NCBI GenBank assembly: GCA_036381015.1
Contig: DASVDR010000009.1
Coordinates: 1-64,000 of the forward strand
Direction of reading: 5' to 3'
DNA length: 64,000 nt
Source of the DNA: Gammaproteobacteria bacterium
Lineage (GTDB): Bacteria; Pseudomonadota; Gammaproteobacteria; Steroidobacterales; Rariloculaceae
How positions within the stretch are numbered: the first letter of the stretch is position 1; each line of letters opens with the position of its first letter. The translations under genes and the position numbers were made by a program. The notes under the pieces were generated by a model, which was given only the letters and a program-made list of their open reading frames with translations, had not been told where the DNA came from and did not search any database. Positions 18,092-27,230 of this stretch are shown here, one piece after another.

Positions 18092-18682
18092 ATGTTCGAG
18101 ATCGGAAAGAAGGGAACGGATAAGGGGGATTCGGTGTCACGCGACGAGAGCGCGCCTTCGGCGCCCTTCCCTCCGGAAGCATCGTCTTCAACCCGCCGCG
18201 CCGCGCCGGCGCCGTCGAGCCCGCGCGAAGCGGCCGTGATCGGACCGTCGATCCACATCGACGGCGACCTGCGGGGCGAGGAGGACTTGCTGATCGAAGG
18301 GGAAGTCGCCGGCACGGTGCAGCTGAAAAACAACAGCCTGACGATCGGCCCGAAGGGCAAGGTCAGCGCCGACGTTTACGCGCATTCGATCTTCGTCGAA
18401 GGCTTCATGGAAGGAGACCTTTACGGCTCCGAGCGCGTCAGCATCCGCAAGAGCGCGCAAGTGCGCGGGAACATCACCTCCCCGCGCGTGAGCCTCGAGG
18501 ACGGCGCCCGCTTCAAAGGCTCGATCGAGATGGACCCGCAAGCGGTGGAGGCGGCGCTCGGCAAGCGGCGCGGGCCTTCGAGCCAGCCGGCGGCCGTCGA
18601 TACCGGCGCGAAGCCGTCCTTCAAGCCGAGCGACGGCGCCTCGTCGAAACCCGAAGCGGCGGCCGGCGCGAAGCGGGGCTGA
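18092..18682 (+). CDS. bactofilin
   Basis: A 196-residue protein with a central DUF583 beta-helix: SIHIDGDLRGEEDLLIEGEV, then repeated V/I-x-G-x turns through GKVSADVYAHSIFVEGFMEG and RGNITSPRVSLEDGARFKGS. Both ends are disordered and rich in Ser, Ala and Lys. Bactofilins polymerise without nucleotides into filaments that place cell-wall enzymes or polar machinery. A GGGGGG tract precedes the ATG. No peptidase partner gene adjoins it. Confidence 0.93.
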   Translation: MFEIGKKGTDKGDSVSRDESAPSAPFPPEASSSTRRAAPAPSSPREAAVIGPSIHIDGDLRGEEDLLIEGEVAGTVQLKNNSLTIGPKGKVSADVYAHSIFVEGFMEGDLYGSERVSIRKSAQVRGNITSPRVSLEDGARFKGSIEMDPQAVEAALGKRRGPSSQPAAVDTGAKPSFKPSDGASSKPEAAAGAKRG

Positions 18683-18833
18683 GCATCCGGGCTCGAGCGT
18701 CCGCACGGCTCGCCGACCCCGGCGAGCGGGACGAGAACGTCGCCGAGAAAGGCGGTAGACTTCACGGTCGCGGATCCGGGCGGCGCTGTTCCGTCCGGAC
18801 CGCGGCTCCCTCGATGATGCTTGCGGTGACGCA

Positions 18834-19442
18834 GTGAACTCACCCGGACGCTCGGCCGCCCCGGAGACGCCTGCCGGTGCGGAGGCGCTCAACGCGCCCC
18901 TGTTTGGATCGCTGCTCGAGCGCCTGCGCGCGGTCGATCGCTGCGTCGTGCTCGACCTCGGGGCCGCCCGCACCGAGACGATCGCGCTTTTCGGCCAGTT
19001 TCGCGCGCGGCTCGACATCGTCGACCTCGGAGAGGGTCTGCAGCAGCTCGACGAGGCCGAGCCCGAGTTCCTGCGGGAGCGCGCCGAGGCGTTGCTGCCG
19101 GTGCGCGGGCCCGAGCCCGCGGACGTCGTGCTGTGCTGGGACTTGCTGAACTATCTCAATCGACCGGCGCTGACGGCCGTGATGGCCGCCGTGGCCGAGC
19201 GCGCGAGGCCGGGTGCGCTCGTGCATGCGCTGATCGTGTACTCGTCGAAGAAGATGTCCGTGAAGCCGGGGTGTTTCGTCCCGCTCGACGAGCAGCGGCT
19301 CGTGAACGTCGCACCCGTGCAGGGCGAGCGCGACGCGCCGCGTTATTCCCCGGAGGACTTGGTCAACTGCATGCACGGCTACACTGTCGAGCGGGCGCGC
19401 TTGCTGCGGAACGGCATGCAGGAGTTTCTGTTCCGTCTCTGA
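18834..19442 (+). CDS. SAM-dependent methyltransferase-like protein
   Basis: A 202-residue protein with GTG start at 18834. CVVLDLGAARTETIALFG occupies the place of methyltransferase motif I but lacks the usual GxGxG. ADVVLCWDLLNYLNRPALTAVM matches motifs IV-V, and GALVHALIVYSSKKM matches motif VI. The substrate is unknown. It lies between bactofilin and a histidine kinase, all in the same direction, so it could belong to an envelope-related unit. The altered glycine loop leaves open whether it binds SAM. Confidence 0.6.
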   Translation: MNSPGRSAAPETPAGAEALNAPLFGSLLERLRAVDRCVVLDLGAARTETIALFGQFRARLDIVDLGEGLQQLDEAEPEFLRERAEALLPVRGPEPADVVLCWDLLNYLNRPALTAVMAAVAERARPGALVHALIVYSSKKMSVKPGCFVPLDEQRLVNVAPVQGERDAPRYSPEDLVNCMHGYTVERARLLRNGMQEFLFRL

Positions 19443-19583
19443 AGCTGCGTGTTGCCGGGGGCGGCGGCGGCCGTTGCCGACCGGCGCGCGCTCTGGCACC
19501 TTAATTCGCGGGGCCACGCTCGCTCCGGCCGGGGAGCTCGTCAAGCCGCCTTTTCCTCGATTCGCATCGTCCGGAGGGTCACA

Positions 19584-21125
19584 GTGACCGGGCCTCGCAC
19601 GGGACATCGCGCTCCGAGCATCCGCACCGTGGTGACCGCGGCGATCGCGGCCTTCGGCACGATCACCGTGCTGACGGCTGCGGTGCTCGTCTGGTCGACG
19701 GGTCAAGTCGAGCACACGATGGCAACGGTGGTTCGCGATACCCGCAGCCGCGCCGTCGCCGACGAGCTCGAGCTGTCGCTGCTGATGTACCAGCGGATCG
19801 CGAATCTCTACGCCGTCAATCCGAGCGCGGCGCTGGCCGATGCACGTGCGGATATCGCTGCGGAGCTGGAGCGGCTGATCAGCGAAGCGCGCGCATCCAT
19901 CTCGTCCGCCGACGAGGAGCAGCTCGTCGACGAGATCTCGCTCGGACTCGCCGCCTACTTCGAGGAGCGCCGGAACCTGGAGGCGCGGAACCTCGACATC
20001 GAGGATCTGTTGCGCCTCACGCAGACCTCGTTGAACGCCACCGTCGATCGGCTCGAAACGCTGCGCGGCATAAACGAAGCCCGGATACTGACCGCCCATG
20101 CCCGGACCCTTCGCGTCAACCGCATCGCCGAGATCGTGGCGCTCGTCGCCGGAGGCGTGCTCGTCGCCGCATCGTTGGCCGCGGCCCTCACGCTGCGCCG
20201 CTACGTGCTCGCGCCGATGATCGACCTTCACGGCACGATATCGAAGCTCCGGGCGGGCGATGACGGCGCTCGCGCCGTCAGCGGCGGCTCCTGCCGAGAA
20301 GTGCTCGAGCTCGCGGAGGGCTTCAACGAGATGGCGGACGCGCTGGCCAGGCAGCGCCAGGAGCAGCTCGCGTTTCTCGCCGGCGTCGCGCACGATCTCC
20401 GCAATCCGCTCGGCGCTCTGAAGCTCGGAATGCAGGCGCTCGTGCAGGACCAGTCCGAGGCCCGCCGCGCCCGCTTGCACGTTCGCCTGGACCGGCACGT
20501 CGATCGGCTCGCTCGAATGGTCGAGGATCTCCTCGACGCCACGCGCATCGAAGCGGGGAAGCTCGAGATACGGCCCGAGGCGCTCGACGTGCGCGACGTC
20601 GTCGAGGACATCGTGCGCCTCTATTCACCGACATCTCCGGACCATCGCATCGAGACCGAGATGCCGGAGCGGCCGGTGATCGTGCAGGCGGATCCGCTGC
20701 GTGTCGAGCAGGTCGTCAGCAATCTGTTGAGCAACGCGATCAAGTTCTCGCCGCACGGCGGTTCGATCCGGATCGTCGTCGGCGAGGAGCCCGGCGCAGC
20801 CGTGCTGTCGGTCACGGACAGCGGCATCGGGATCCCCGAGTCGGAGCTCGCCGATGTCTTCCTGCCGTTCCGGCGGCGCAAGACCGAGATGGCCGGAGCC
20901 GGGCTCGGGCTCTCCGTCGTGCGCCGCATCGTGAATGCGCACGGCGGCTCGATCGAGGTCGAGAGCCGGGTCGGAGCCGGCTCGACGTTTCGCGTGCGAC
21001 TGCCGCGCTCTGAAGCCCGCGTGGACTCGGGCGTCAGCGTCGAGGGCGATTCACAGCTCGTCCGCGCCGCCCGAGGAAACGGCGGCGCGATGTGGTCGGC
21101 GCGCGCGAACGGAAGCGAGCGTTGA
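19584..21125 (+). CDS. orphan sensor histidine kinase
   Basis: A 513-residue membrane kinase. GTG at 19584 follows GGAGGG with five to six bases spacing, better than an earlier in-frame start. Helix 1 (about residues 14-36) and helix 2 (about 180-205) flank a sensor of about 145 residues, probably helical and periplasmic. A HAMP domain follows, then HisKA with His270 in AHDLRNPLG, and HATPase with N box (NLLSNAIKFSP), G1 (DSGIGIP) and G2 (GAGLGLSVV). No response regulator adjoins it, so its partner must be encoded elsewhere. Confidence 0.9.
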   Translation: MTGPRTGHRAPSIRTVVTAAIAAFGTITVLTAAVLVWSTGQVEHTMATVVRDTRSRAVADELELSLLMYQRIANLYAVNPSAALADARADIAAELERLISEARASISSADEEQLVDEISLGLAAYFEERRNLEARNLDIEDLLRLTQTSLNATVDRLETLRGINEARILTAHARTLRVNRIAEIVALVAGGVLVAASLAAALTLRRYVLAPMIDLHGTISKLRAGDDGARAVSGGSCREVLELAEGFNEMADALARQRQEQLAFLAGVAHDLRNPLGALKLGMQALVQDQSEARRARLHVRLDRHVDRLARMVEDLLDATRIEAGKLEIRPEALDVRDVVEDIVRLYSPTSPDHRIETEMPERPVIVQADPLRVEQVVSNLLSNAIKFSPHGGSIRIVVGEEPGAAVLSVTDSGIGIPESELADVFLPFRRRKTEMAGAGLGLSVVRRIVNAHGGSIEVESRVGAGSTFRVRLPRSEARVDSGVSVEGDSQLVRAARGNGGAMWSARANGSER

Positions 21126-21213
21126 ATGCTGCCGGTGGACGGATTCGAGTTCGCCCCGCCTGGCGAAACACGGCCGCTCGATCTCGAGCGCTCCGGAGCT
21201 CGGGTCGCGCGAA

Positions 21214-21939
21214 TCAGCGCATCAGCACGCCGCCGTCGGCGATCAACGTCGCGCCGTGCACGAAGCTCGCCGCGGGCGAGACGATCCATGCGCAGCATTC
21301 CGCGATCTGCTCGGGGGTTCCGACTGCACCGACGGCCGCCACGACTTCTTTGCGCCGCACGGGGTCGCTCATGGCCGAGGCGACGAACGGCGTATCGATG
21401 AACCCGGGCGCGACGGCGTTCACGGCGATTCCGCGCCCGCCGAGGGCCCGGGCCCAGCTCTTCATCATCGTGAGCACCGCGCCCTTGCTCGTCGCATAGG
21501 CGCCCGTCGCGACGTATCCGCCGCCCGTGTAGCTCGAGATGCTCGCGACCAGGCAAATGCGCGCGCCCGCCTGCATGAGCTTGGCGCCTTCGCGGACGCT
21601 CAGGAAAGAGCCGATGACGTTGATGTCGAACAGCCGGCGAAACTGGGCGGGCGTGGTCTCGAGGAACGGCGTCGTCTCGATCACACCGGCCGCCGTCACG
21701 AGCGCGTCGAGGCCTCCCCACGCGTCGCGCACTTGTGCGAAGGCACCGACGCACGATGCTTCGTCCGCGACGTCGACCTCGATCGCGAGTCCGTTCTCGC
21801 CCGCCGTGGCGCGTGCCCCCTCGAGGTTGCGGTCGAGGCAGGCGACGCGCCAACCGTCGGCCATGAGCTTCCGAGCCGTCGCGGCTCCGATGCCGCTCGC
21901 TGCGCCCGTGACCGCGGCGCGCCGTCCTTCGGTTGTCAT
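21214..21939 (-). CDS. SDR-family oxidoreductase
   Basis: A 241-residue short-chain dehydrogenase. TGAASGIGAATA binds NAD(P); the usual NNAG is TAAG here, and the catalytic YxxxK is YATSK. The Ser sits in VASISSYTGGG. VNAVAPGFIDTPF is the typical post-catalytic strand. Asp after the second strand (CLDRN) favours NAD over NADP. ATG at 21939 has GGAGG eight bases upstream. The substrate is unknown; it may form a unit of its own, as it faces away from the VOC gene. Confidence 0.85.
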   Translation of the reverse strand: MTTEGRRAAVTGAASGIGAATARKLMADGWRVACLDRNLEGARATAGENGLAIEVDVADEASCVGAFAQVRDAWGGLDALVTAAGVIETTPFLETTPAQFRRLFDINVIGSFLSVREGAKLMQAGARICLVASISSYTGGGYVATGAYATSKGAVLTMMKSWARALGGRGIAVNAVAPGFIDTPFVASAMSDPVRRKEVVAAVGAVGTPEQIAECCAWIVSPAASFVHGATLIADGGVLMR

Positions 21940-22216
21940 CCCCGTGATCCTCCCCGCGGCCGGCACGCTCCGGCTACCGAAACGCTCCGCCCGTTTTCCT
22001 CACTGCTAGTATCCACGCTAGTCGAGCTCCGCCAGCGCCCTCCTCCGCCACGCGCAACGAATCGACGGCGGCCGGGATGCACGAGTAGATGCCCGGACGG
22101 GAATAGTAGAGTAGGCTCCTGCGGCACGCGAACGTGCGGCTCGAGCGCTTGAAAAGAGACCGAAAAGTCCGGCGACGAAGACGATATCCGCACAAGAAGA
22201 TATTAAGGAGACGGCC

Positions 22217-23230
22217 GTGCGCACTCGAATCTCGAGTCTCATCATGCTCTCTTTCGGCGCTTGCGCTGCGAACCCGCTGCTCGCGCAGCCCGCCGACCCG
22301 ACGCCCGTCGGACAAACCGTGGCCCTGTCGCACGCGATTCACGCGGTCGACGACCTCGACACGACGCTTGCGTTCTACCGCGACGTGTTCGGCATCGAGG
22401 GCACGGCGCGGGATTTCCCGAACCCGGCCGTGCCGCTGCTGACGAACGCACCGGGGGTGAGCTTGCGGCTGTCGATGGTCTCGTTGCCCGGGGGCACGCG
22501 CTTCGAGCTGACTCATTTCACGGGGCTCGAGCGTCGGCCCGGACGGGCAAAGTACACCGACCCCGGTGCGGCGAGCGTGGTGTTCCACGTGCGCGACATC
22601 GACGCGCTGGTGGTTGCCGCCAAGAAGGCGAATGCCGAGATCGTCACGACGGGAGGCGCGCCGGTCGAGATCCAGACGGCGACGGGTAAGGCGCGCTCGA
22701 TCGTTTTCCGCGACGCGGACGGCTTTTTCTTGCAGCTCGTCGAGGCGCCCGCTCCGCCCGACGCGCCCGAGGGCAACGTGTACGGCGTGTCGCTCGCTTT
22801 CACGATGGAGGATGCGGCCGCGACCCGGAGCTTCTATACCGGAATGCTCGGCGTTGCGCTGGACGGCGACGCGGCCTTCACGAAGGATGCGGCGCTGGCG
22901 AAGCTCGTGGGGGCGCCGGAGGACGTCGAGTTTCGGAAGCAGCGCGGCACGCTGCCGCCGAGCACGCCGATCGAGTTCACGGAGTTTCGCGGCGTGCCGC
23001 GCACGAAGTTCCACTTGCGGGTTCGTGACCCCGGCGCGCCGGCCATGGCGATACAGGTGACCAACATCGAAGGGATCGTCGCGCAGATGAAATCAGCCGG
23101 GGTGAATGTGATCTCCGCCAACGGTCAGCTCGTCGACTTCGGCAACGGCATCCGCAATATCTTCGTCGAAGATCCGAACGGCATGAATCTGGAGCTGTTC
23201 GAGAGATCGGCAGCGCCGGCCGCTCGCTGA
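22217..23230 (+). CDS. secreted two-domain VOC (glyoxalase-fold) protein
   Basis: A 337-residue protein with a signal peptide (RISSLIMLSFGACAANPLLAQ) and two VOC domains, about residues 35-175 and 188-330. The first begins LSHAIHAVDDLDTTLAFYRD and the second VSLAFTMEDAAATRSFYTGM. The GTG start follows AAGGAG. VOC enzymes are usually cytoplasmic, so export to the periplasm is notable. The first domain keeps His and Glu candidates for a metal site. It precedes the ABC transporter genes by about 100 bp, but a shared operon is not certain. Confidence 0.8.
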   Translation: MRTRISSLIMLSFGACAANPLLAQPADPTPVGQTVALSHAIHAVDDLDTTLAFYRDVFGIEGTARDFPNPAVPLLTNAPGVSLRLSMVSLPGGTRFELTHFTGLERRPGRAKYTDPGAASVVFHVRDIDALVVAAKKANAEIVTTGGAPVEIQTATGKARSIVFRDADGFFLQLVEAPAPPDAPEGNVYGVSLAFTMEDAAATRSFYTGMLGVALDGDAAFTKDAALAKLVGAPEDVEFRKQRGTLPPSTPIEFTEFRGVPRTKFHLRVRDPGAPAMAIQVTNIEGIVAQMKSAGVNVISANGQLVDFGNGIRNIFVEDPNGMNLELFERSAAPAAR

Positions 23231-23326
23231 GGAGGTGCTGGTATCTTCGGCGTGGGCTCATCACTGCGAGCCCGCCCGCGCCGTGTCGACATCGGGGGAA
23301 AATGAGCGGCTGGGAGGTGCCGCCTC

Positions 23327-24286
23327 ATGGACGCACTGCAATACGTCGAGAACTTCCTCCAGGCGCTCGCGGCCGGGCTGCTGACGGGGACGAACTATGG
23401 GCTGCTGTGCGTCGGCCTGACGCTGATCTTCGGCGTCATGCGTGTCATCAACTTCGCTCAAGGCGAGTTCATGATGCTCGGCATGTACTTCGCCTTCTAT
23501 GCGTTCGGCGTGCTCGGGGGCGAGTCCTTGCTCGGCGACGCGGCCGGTCCCTTCGTCGTGGCGCTGCTCGCGGGCCCTGCAATCTTCCTCGTGGGCCTGG
23601 TCGTGCACAGGGGCCTGCTGGCCGGTGTCACCGGCATGGGTGCCGGTGCCCTCGAGGGCGAAGGGCAGCACGCGCAGCTGATCTTGACGCTCGGTCTCTC
23701 GCTGGTGCTCCAAAATGCGGGTCTCTATGTGTTCGGATCGGCTCCGGAGTCGATCTCGACGCCGCTCTCCTATAGCGCGTGGGAGGTCGGGCCGCTCTAC
23801 GGCGACCGCGTGAGCGTGTTCGTCAATCAGGGCCAAACGGTTGCGGCCGGCGTCGCGCTGGCGGTGGTCGCCTCGATCGCCGCGGTCATGGGCCGGACGC
23901 GCCTCGGACGTGCGCTCCGCGCGAGCGCCGACAATCCGCGCGCCGCGATCTACATGGGCATCGACGTCGCGCGCGCATACCGTATCGCTTTCGGTCTCGG
24001 CGTCGGGATCACCGCGGTCGGCGGAGGCCTGCTCGCCTCGACGCATTCGTTTCAGCCGTATGTCGGCCTCGAGTACGTCATCATCATGTACGCGGGCGTC
24101 GTGCTCGGCGGGCTCGGAAGCCTCAGCGGCGCGTTCCTGGGCGGGTTGACGATCGGGCTCGTGCAGCAGCTCTCGACGCTGTTTTTGCCCATCCAGCTTC
24201 AGAACACGGCGATCTTCGTCGCGTTTCTCATCGTGATCCTACTGAAGCCGGACGGGCTCTTCGGGCGCGCCGTCCGCCGTGCCTGA
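23327..24286 (+). CDS. livH: branched-chain amino-acid-type ABC transporter permease
   Basis: A 319-residue permease with about eight hydrophobic helices. GLTLIFGVMRVINFAQGEFM and the coupling motif RTRLGRALRASADNPRAAIYMGID are typical of LivH. It would form the membrane channel with the LivM half of the next gene. The GTG of that gene overlaps this stop by eight bases. Substrates of this family include leucine-type amino acids, urea, amides and aromatic acids; the missing binding protein prevents a choice. Confidence 0.9.
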   Translation: MDALQYVENFLQALAAGLLTGTNYGLLCVGLTLIFGVMRVINFAQGEFMMLGMYFAFYAFGVLGGESLLGDAAGPFVVALLAGPAIFLVGLVVHRGLLAGVTGMGAGALEGEGQHAQLILTLGLSLVLQNAGLYVFGSAPESISTPLSYSAWEVGPLYGDRVSVFVNQGQTVAAGVALAVVASIAAVMGRTRLGRALRASADNPRAAIYMGIDVARAYRIAFGLGVGITAVGGGLLASTHSFQPYVGLEYVIIMYAGVVLGGLGSLSGAFLGGLTIGLVQQLSTLFLPIQLQNTAIFVAFLIVILLKPDGLFGRAVRRA

Positions 24287-26258
24287 GCGCGAGATGATGG
24301 TGCGCGCCTCCCGGCATCGCTATTGGATTCTCGGCGTCGTCGCCGCGTACTGCGTGCTCGCGCTCTTCGTCACGAACTCCTACCAGCAGCTCATCATGAC
24401 GACGGTCCCCGTCTGGGCCGTCATGGGGCTGTCGTGGAATCTGCTGAGCGGCTACAGCGGGCTCGTGTCGTTCGGGCACGCGGCGTTCTTCGGCCTCGGC
24501 GCCTATTTCGTCGCGCTCGCGCTCGGCGTCTTCGGCTTGACGCCCTGGATAGGCATTCCGCTCGCGGGCGTGCTCGGCGCCGTCGCGGGCCTCGTCGTCG
24601 GCATTCCCACGTTCCGCCTGCGGGGCCACTACTTCGCGCTCGCGATGCTCGCCTATCCGCTCGCGCTGCTCTACGTCTTTCAGTGGCTGGGGCTTCAGGA
24701 GCTCGCGCTGCCGATGATGCGCGAGGCGCCTGCCGCGTACATGCAGTTCGACGATCAGCGCATCTATGTCTGGCTCGCGTCGGGCCTGCTGCTCGCGGCC
24801 ATGGCGGTCACGCGGGTGATCGAGCGCTCCCGCTTCGGACGCTCGCTGCTCGCGATCAAGCAGGACGAGATCGCGGCCGAGGCGGCGGGCATCGACACCT
24901 TGCGCACGAAGCTCAAGGCGATCACGGCGAGCGGCGCGATGGGCAGTGCGATCGGCGGCTTTTATGCCGTCGTCCTGCTCGTCGTGACGCCCGACGCCGT
25001 GTTCGGCATGCTGGTTTCCGCCCAGGCGCTCGTCGTCGCGATGTTCGGCGGCGTCGGCACGGTTTGGGGGCCGGTGATCGGAGCAGCCGTCCTGGTGCCC
25101 TTGAGCGATCTGCTCTACGCGAAGCTCGGCAACAACGTGCCTGGGATCCAGGGCGTCGTCTACGGGCTTGCGATCATTGCCGTGATTCGGCTCGCGCCGG
25201 AGGGAATTTTCTGGAAGCTGCGCGACGTGCTGCAGTGGCGCGCCGCTTCGAAGCGGACGGAGGCGGGCGTGACGTCGCCGGCCGCGGCACGACCTTCGGC
25301 AGCGGCGCAGGTCTCGGATGCGGCGCAGCCCTCGGCCGCGGCGCAGCCCTCGGCCGCGGCACGGGTCTCGGCCGCGGCACAAGTCTCGGACACGGCGCGG
25401 GTCTCGGACACGGCGCGGGTCTCGGACACGGCACCGCCCTCTTCCGGCTCGGGCACGGCGCCCGACGCGCCGGCGGCAGCGGCTGCACGAAGCGTCCGCG
25501 CGGCGCGCCATCAAGCCGCGCGGCTAAGTGCGCCCGTGCTCGAGGTGCGCGGCCTGACGAAATCCTTCGGCGGTCTGCGGGCGATCGACGGCGTGAGTCT
25601 CGAGGTCAGGCGCGGAGAGATCCTGGGCATCATCGGCCCGAACGGCGCCGGAAAGACGACACTGTTCAACCTGCTGAACGGCTTCATCCCGCCCGACTCG
25701 GGGACCGTGCTGCTCGAAGGCGAGGACATCACGGGCGAGCGGCCGAACCGCATCTGCCGCCGCGGCGTCGGCCGCACGTTCCAGGTCGTGAAGCCCTTTC
25801 GGCGCATGACCCTCGCAGACAACGTCGTCGTCGGCGCCTACGTGCATGCGCCGACGGACGCGAGCGCGCGCGACAGCGCGGCCCGAGCTCTCGACGCGGT
25901 GGGTCTCTCGTACGCCGCCGATCTCCCCGCCGGAAACGCGACGAACATGCAGCTCAGGCTCATGGAGCTCGCTCGTGCGCTCGCATCCCGGCCTCGGCTG
26001 GTGCTGCTCGACGAGATCCTGGCCGGCCTCTCCGCCGGCGAGGTGGAGGAGCTCATCGAGCGCATTCGTCCGCTTCCGGCTCTCGGCATCACGGTCGCCG
26101 TCATCGAGCATACGATGCACGCGATGGTGCGCCTCGTCGATCGTTTCGTCGTCCTCGATCACGGCGCGGTGCTCGCCGAAGGCGAGCCCGAGGCCGTGAC
26201 GCAGGACGCGCGCGTCATCGAGGCCTACCTCGGCAAGAAGTGGCTCGCCAATGCTTGA
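24279..26258 (+). CDS. fused ABC permease-ATPase (LivM-LivG)
   Basis: One 659-residue chain joins two normally separate subunits. Residues 1-330 are LivM-like (NLLSGYSGLVSFGHAAFFGLG; RSRFGRSLLAIKQDEIAAEA). A linker of about 95 residues, rich in Ala, Ser, Val and Asp, includes nine hexapeptide repeats. The rest is a LivG-like ATPase with Walker A GPNGAGKTT and Walker B RLVLLDE. The signature loop reads NATNMQLRLMELARAL without an obvious LSGGQ, and the D-loop region reads ILAGLS. Start may be GTG 24279 or ATG 24294. It overlaps livH and livF by eight bases each. Confidence 0.9.
   Translation: MPEREMMVRASRHRYWILGVVAAYCVLALFVTNSYQQLIMTTVPVWAVMGLSWNLLSGYSGLVSFGHAAFFGLGAYFVALALGVFGLTPWIGIPLAGVLGAVAGLVVGIPTFRLRGHYFALAMLAYPLALLYVFQWLGLQELALPMMREAPAAYMQFDDQRIYVWLASGLLLAAMAVTRVIERSRFGRSLLAIKQDEIAAEAAGIDTLRTKLKAITASGAMGSAIGGFYAVVLLVVTPDAVFGMLVSAQALVVAMFGGVGTVWGPVIGAAVLVPLSDLLYAKLGNNVPGIQGVVYGLAIIAVIRLAPEGIFWKLRDVLQWRAASKRTEAGVTSPAAARPSAAAQVSDAAQPSAAAQPSAAARVSAAAQVSDTARVSDTARVSDTAPPSSGSGTAPDAPAAAAARSVRAARHQAARLSAPVLEVRGLTKSFGGLRAIDGVSLEVRRGEILGIIGPNGAGKTTLFNLLNGFIPPDSGTVLLEGEDITGERPNRICRRGVGRTFQVVKPFRRMTLADNVVVGAYVHAPTDASARDSAARALDAVGLSYAADLPAGNATNMQLRLMELARALASRPRLVLLDEILAGLSAGEVEELIERIRPLPALGITVAVIEHTMHAMVRLVDRFVVLDHGAVLAEGEPEAVTQDARVIEAYLGKKWLANA
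25284..25445 (+). repeat. nine in-frame 18-bp repeats in the LivM-LivG linker
   Basis: Nine consecutive 18-bp units, two pairs of them identical, encode hexapeptides such as AAQVSD, AAQPSA and TARVSD. They link the permease and ATPase halves of the fused transporter. The pattern is typical of slipped-strand expansion, so unit number may vary among strains. Confidence 0.9.
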
Positions 26259-26958
26259 GGTGGAGCGCATCCACGCGGGCTACGGGGCGTCGAGCGTTCT
26301 GAAGGACGTGTCCATTCGCGTCGGCGAGGGCGAGTTCGTCGCCGTCGTCGGCCCGAACGGCGCGGGAAAGACGACCCTCTTCAATACGATTTCGGGTCTC
26401 GTGCCGCCGACCTCGGGGTCCATACGCTTCGACGGCCGCGATCTGACGGCTCTGCCGGCCGTCCGGCGCGCGCATCTCGGGATCGCGCACGTGCCGGAAG
26501 GACGTCAGGTCTTCCCGTCGCTCAGTGTCCTCGAGAATCTCGAGGTCGGCGCGTCGACGGAGCCGGGACGGCGCGGCTGGAAGCGGAACCTTCAGAGGAT
26601 CTACGAGTGGTTCCCGGTGCTTGCCGAGCGCGCGCACGACCCGGCGGGCGCGCTCTCGGGCGGGCAGCAGCAGATGCTCGCGATCGCGCGCGGTCTTGCC
26701 AGTGCGCCCCGGCTTCTCATGCTCGACGAGCCGTCGATGGGCCTCGCCCCCGCGCTGGCCGACGAGATCTTCGAGCGTCTCGTCGAGATACGCCGGGAGG
26801 CGGAATTCGCAGTGCTTCTCGTCGAGCAGCGCGTGGCGGAAGCGCTGCAGCTCGCCGATCGAGCCTACGTGCTCGAAACAGGCCGCGTCTTTCTCGAGGG
26901 CGATCACGCCACGTTGCGGGACGACGATCGAATTCGGCAAGCGTACCTGGGCCTTTGA
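26251..26958 (+). CDS. livF: branched-chain amino-acid-type ABC transporter ATPase
   Basis: A 235-residue ATPase with Walker A GPNGAGKTT, signature LSGGQQQM, Walker B RLLMLDEP and the LivF hallmark HVPEGRQVFPSLSVLENL. Unlike the ATPase half of the preceding fusion, its signature is canonical. It starts eight bases inside that gene. With LivH and the fusion it completes an importer lacking only a periplasmic binding protein. A tRNA gene follows about 120 bp later on the other strand. Confidence 0.93.
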   Translation: MLEVERIHAGYGASSVLKDVSIRVGEGEFVAVVGPNGAGKTTLFNTISGLVPPTSGSIRFDGRDLTALPAVRRAHLGIAHVPEGRQVFPSLSVLENLEVGASTEPGRRGWKRNLQRIYEWFPVLAERAHDPAGALSGGQQQMLAIARGLASAPRLLMLDEPSMGLAPALADEIFERLVEIRREAEFAVLLVEQRVAEALQLADRAYVLETGRVFLEGDHATLRDDDRIRQAYLGL

Positions 26959-27075
26959 GCGATCACTGCAGATTCGACCGCCGCGGCAGCTCTCGATGAC
27001 CGGGCAGAACCTGGCGACGCCGCTCGGCTCGAATGACTCGCAGGTATGGGCTGTAAGCGTTTGTTTATTAACGGG

Positions 27076-27151
27076 TGGTGCCGGTGGACGGATTCGAACC
27101 GCCGACCCACGCATTACGAATGCGTTGCTCTACCAGCTGAGCTACACCGGC
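27076..27151 (-). tRNA. tRNA-Thr (anticodon CGT)
   Basis: The minus strand folds into a full cloverleaf of 76 bases including an encoded CCA end. The acceptor is GCCGGTG/CACCGGC, the anticodon loop is TTCGTAA and the T-loop TTCGAAT. The anticodon CGT reads ACG (Thr). Confidence 0.95.
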
Positions 27152-27230
27152 TTGGTGACTGACGGGCTGAAGCGCGGATCTTAGCCGATCGGCGCACGCA
27201 AGTGTCGAACCGCTCGCGGCCGCCCCGCGC

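Noticed and set aside
17784-18239. Rightward frame before bactofilin
   Set aside because: It overlaps the bactofilin start, has no ribosome site and reads as random Arg/Ser-rich sequence.
25284-25445. Possible CRISPR or iteron array
   Set aside because: Units are contiguous 18-mers without spacers, in frame inside a gene; it is a coding repeat.
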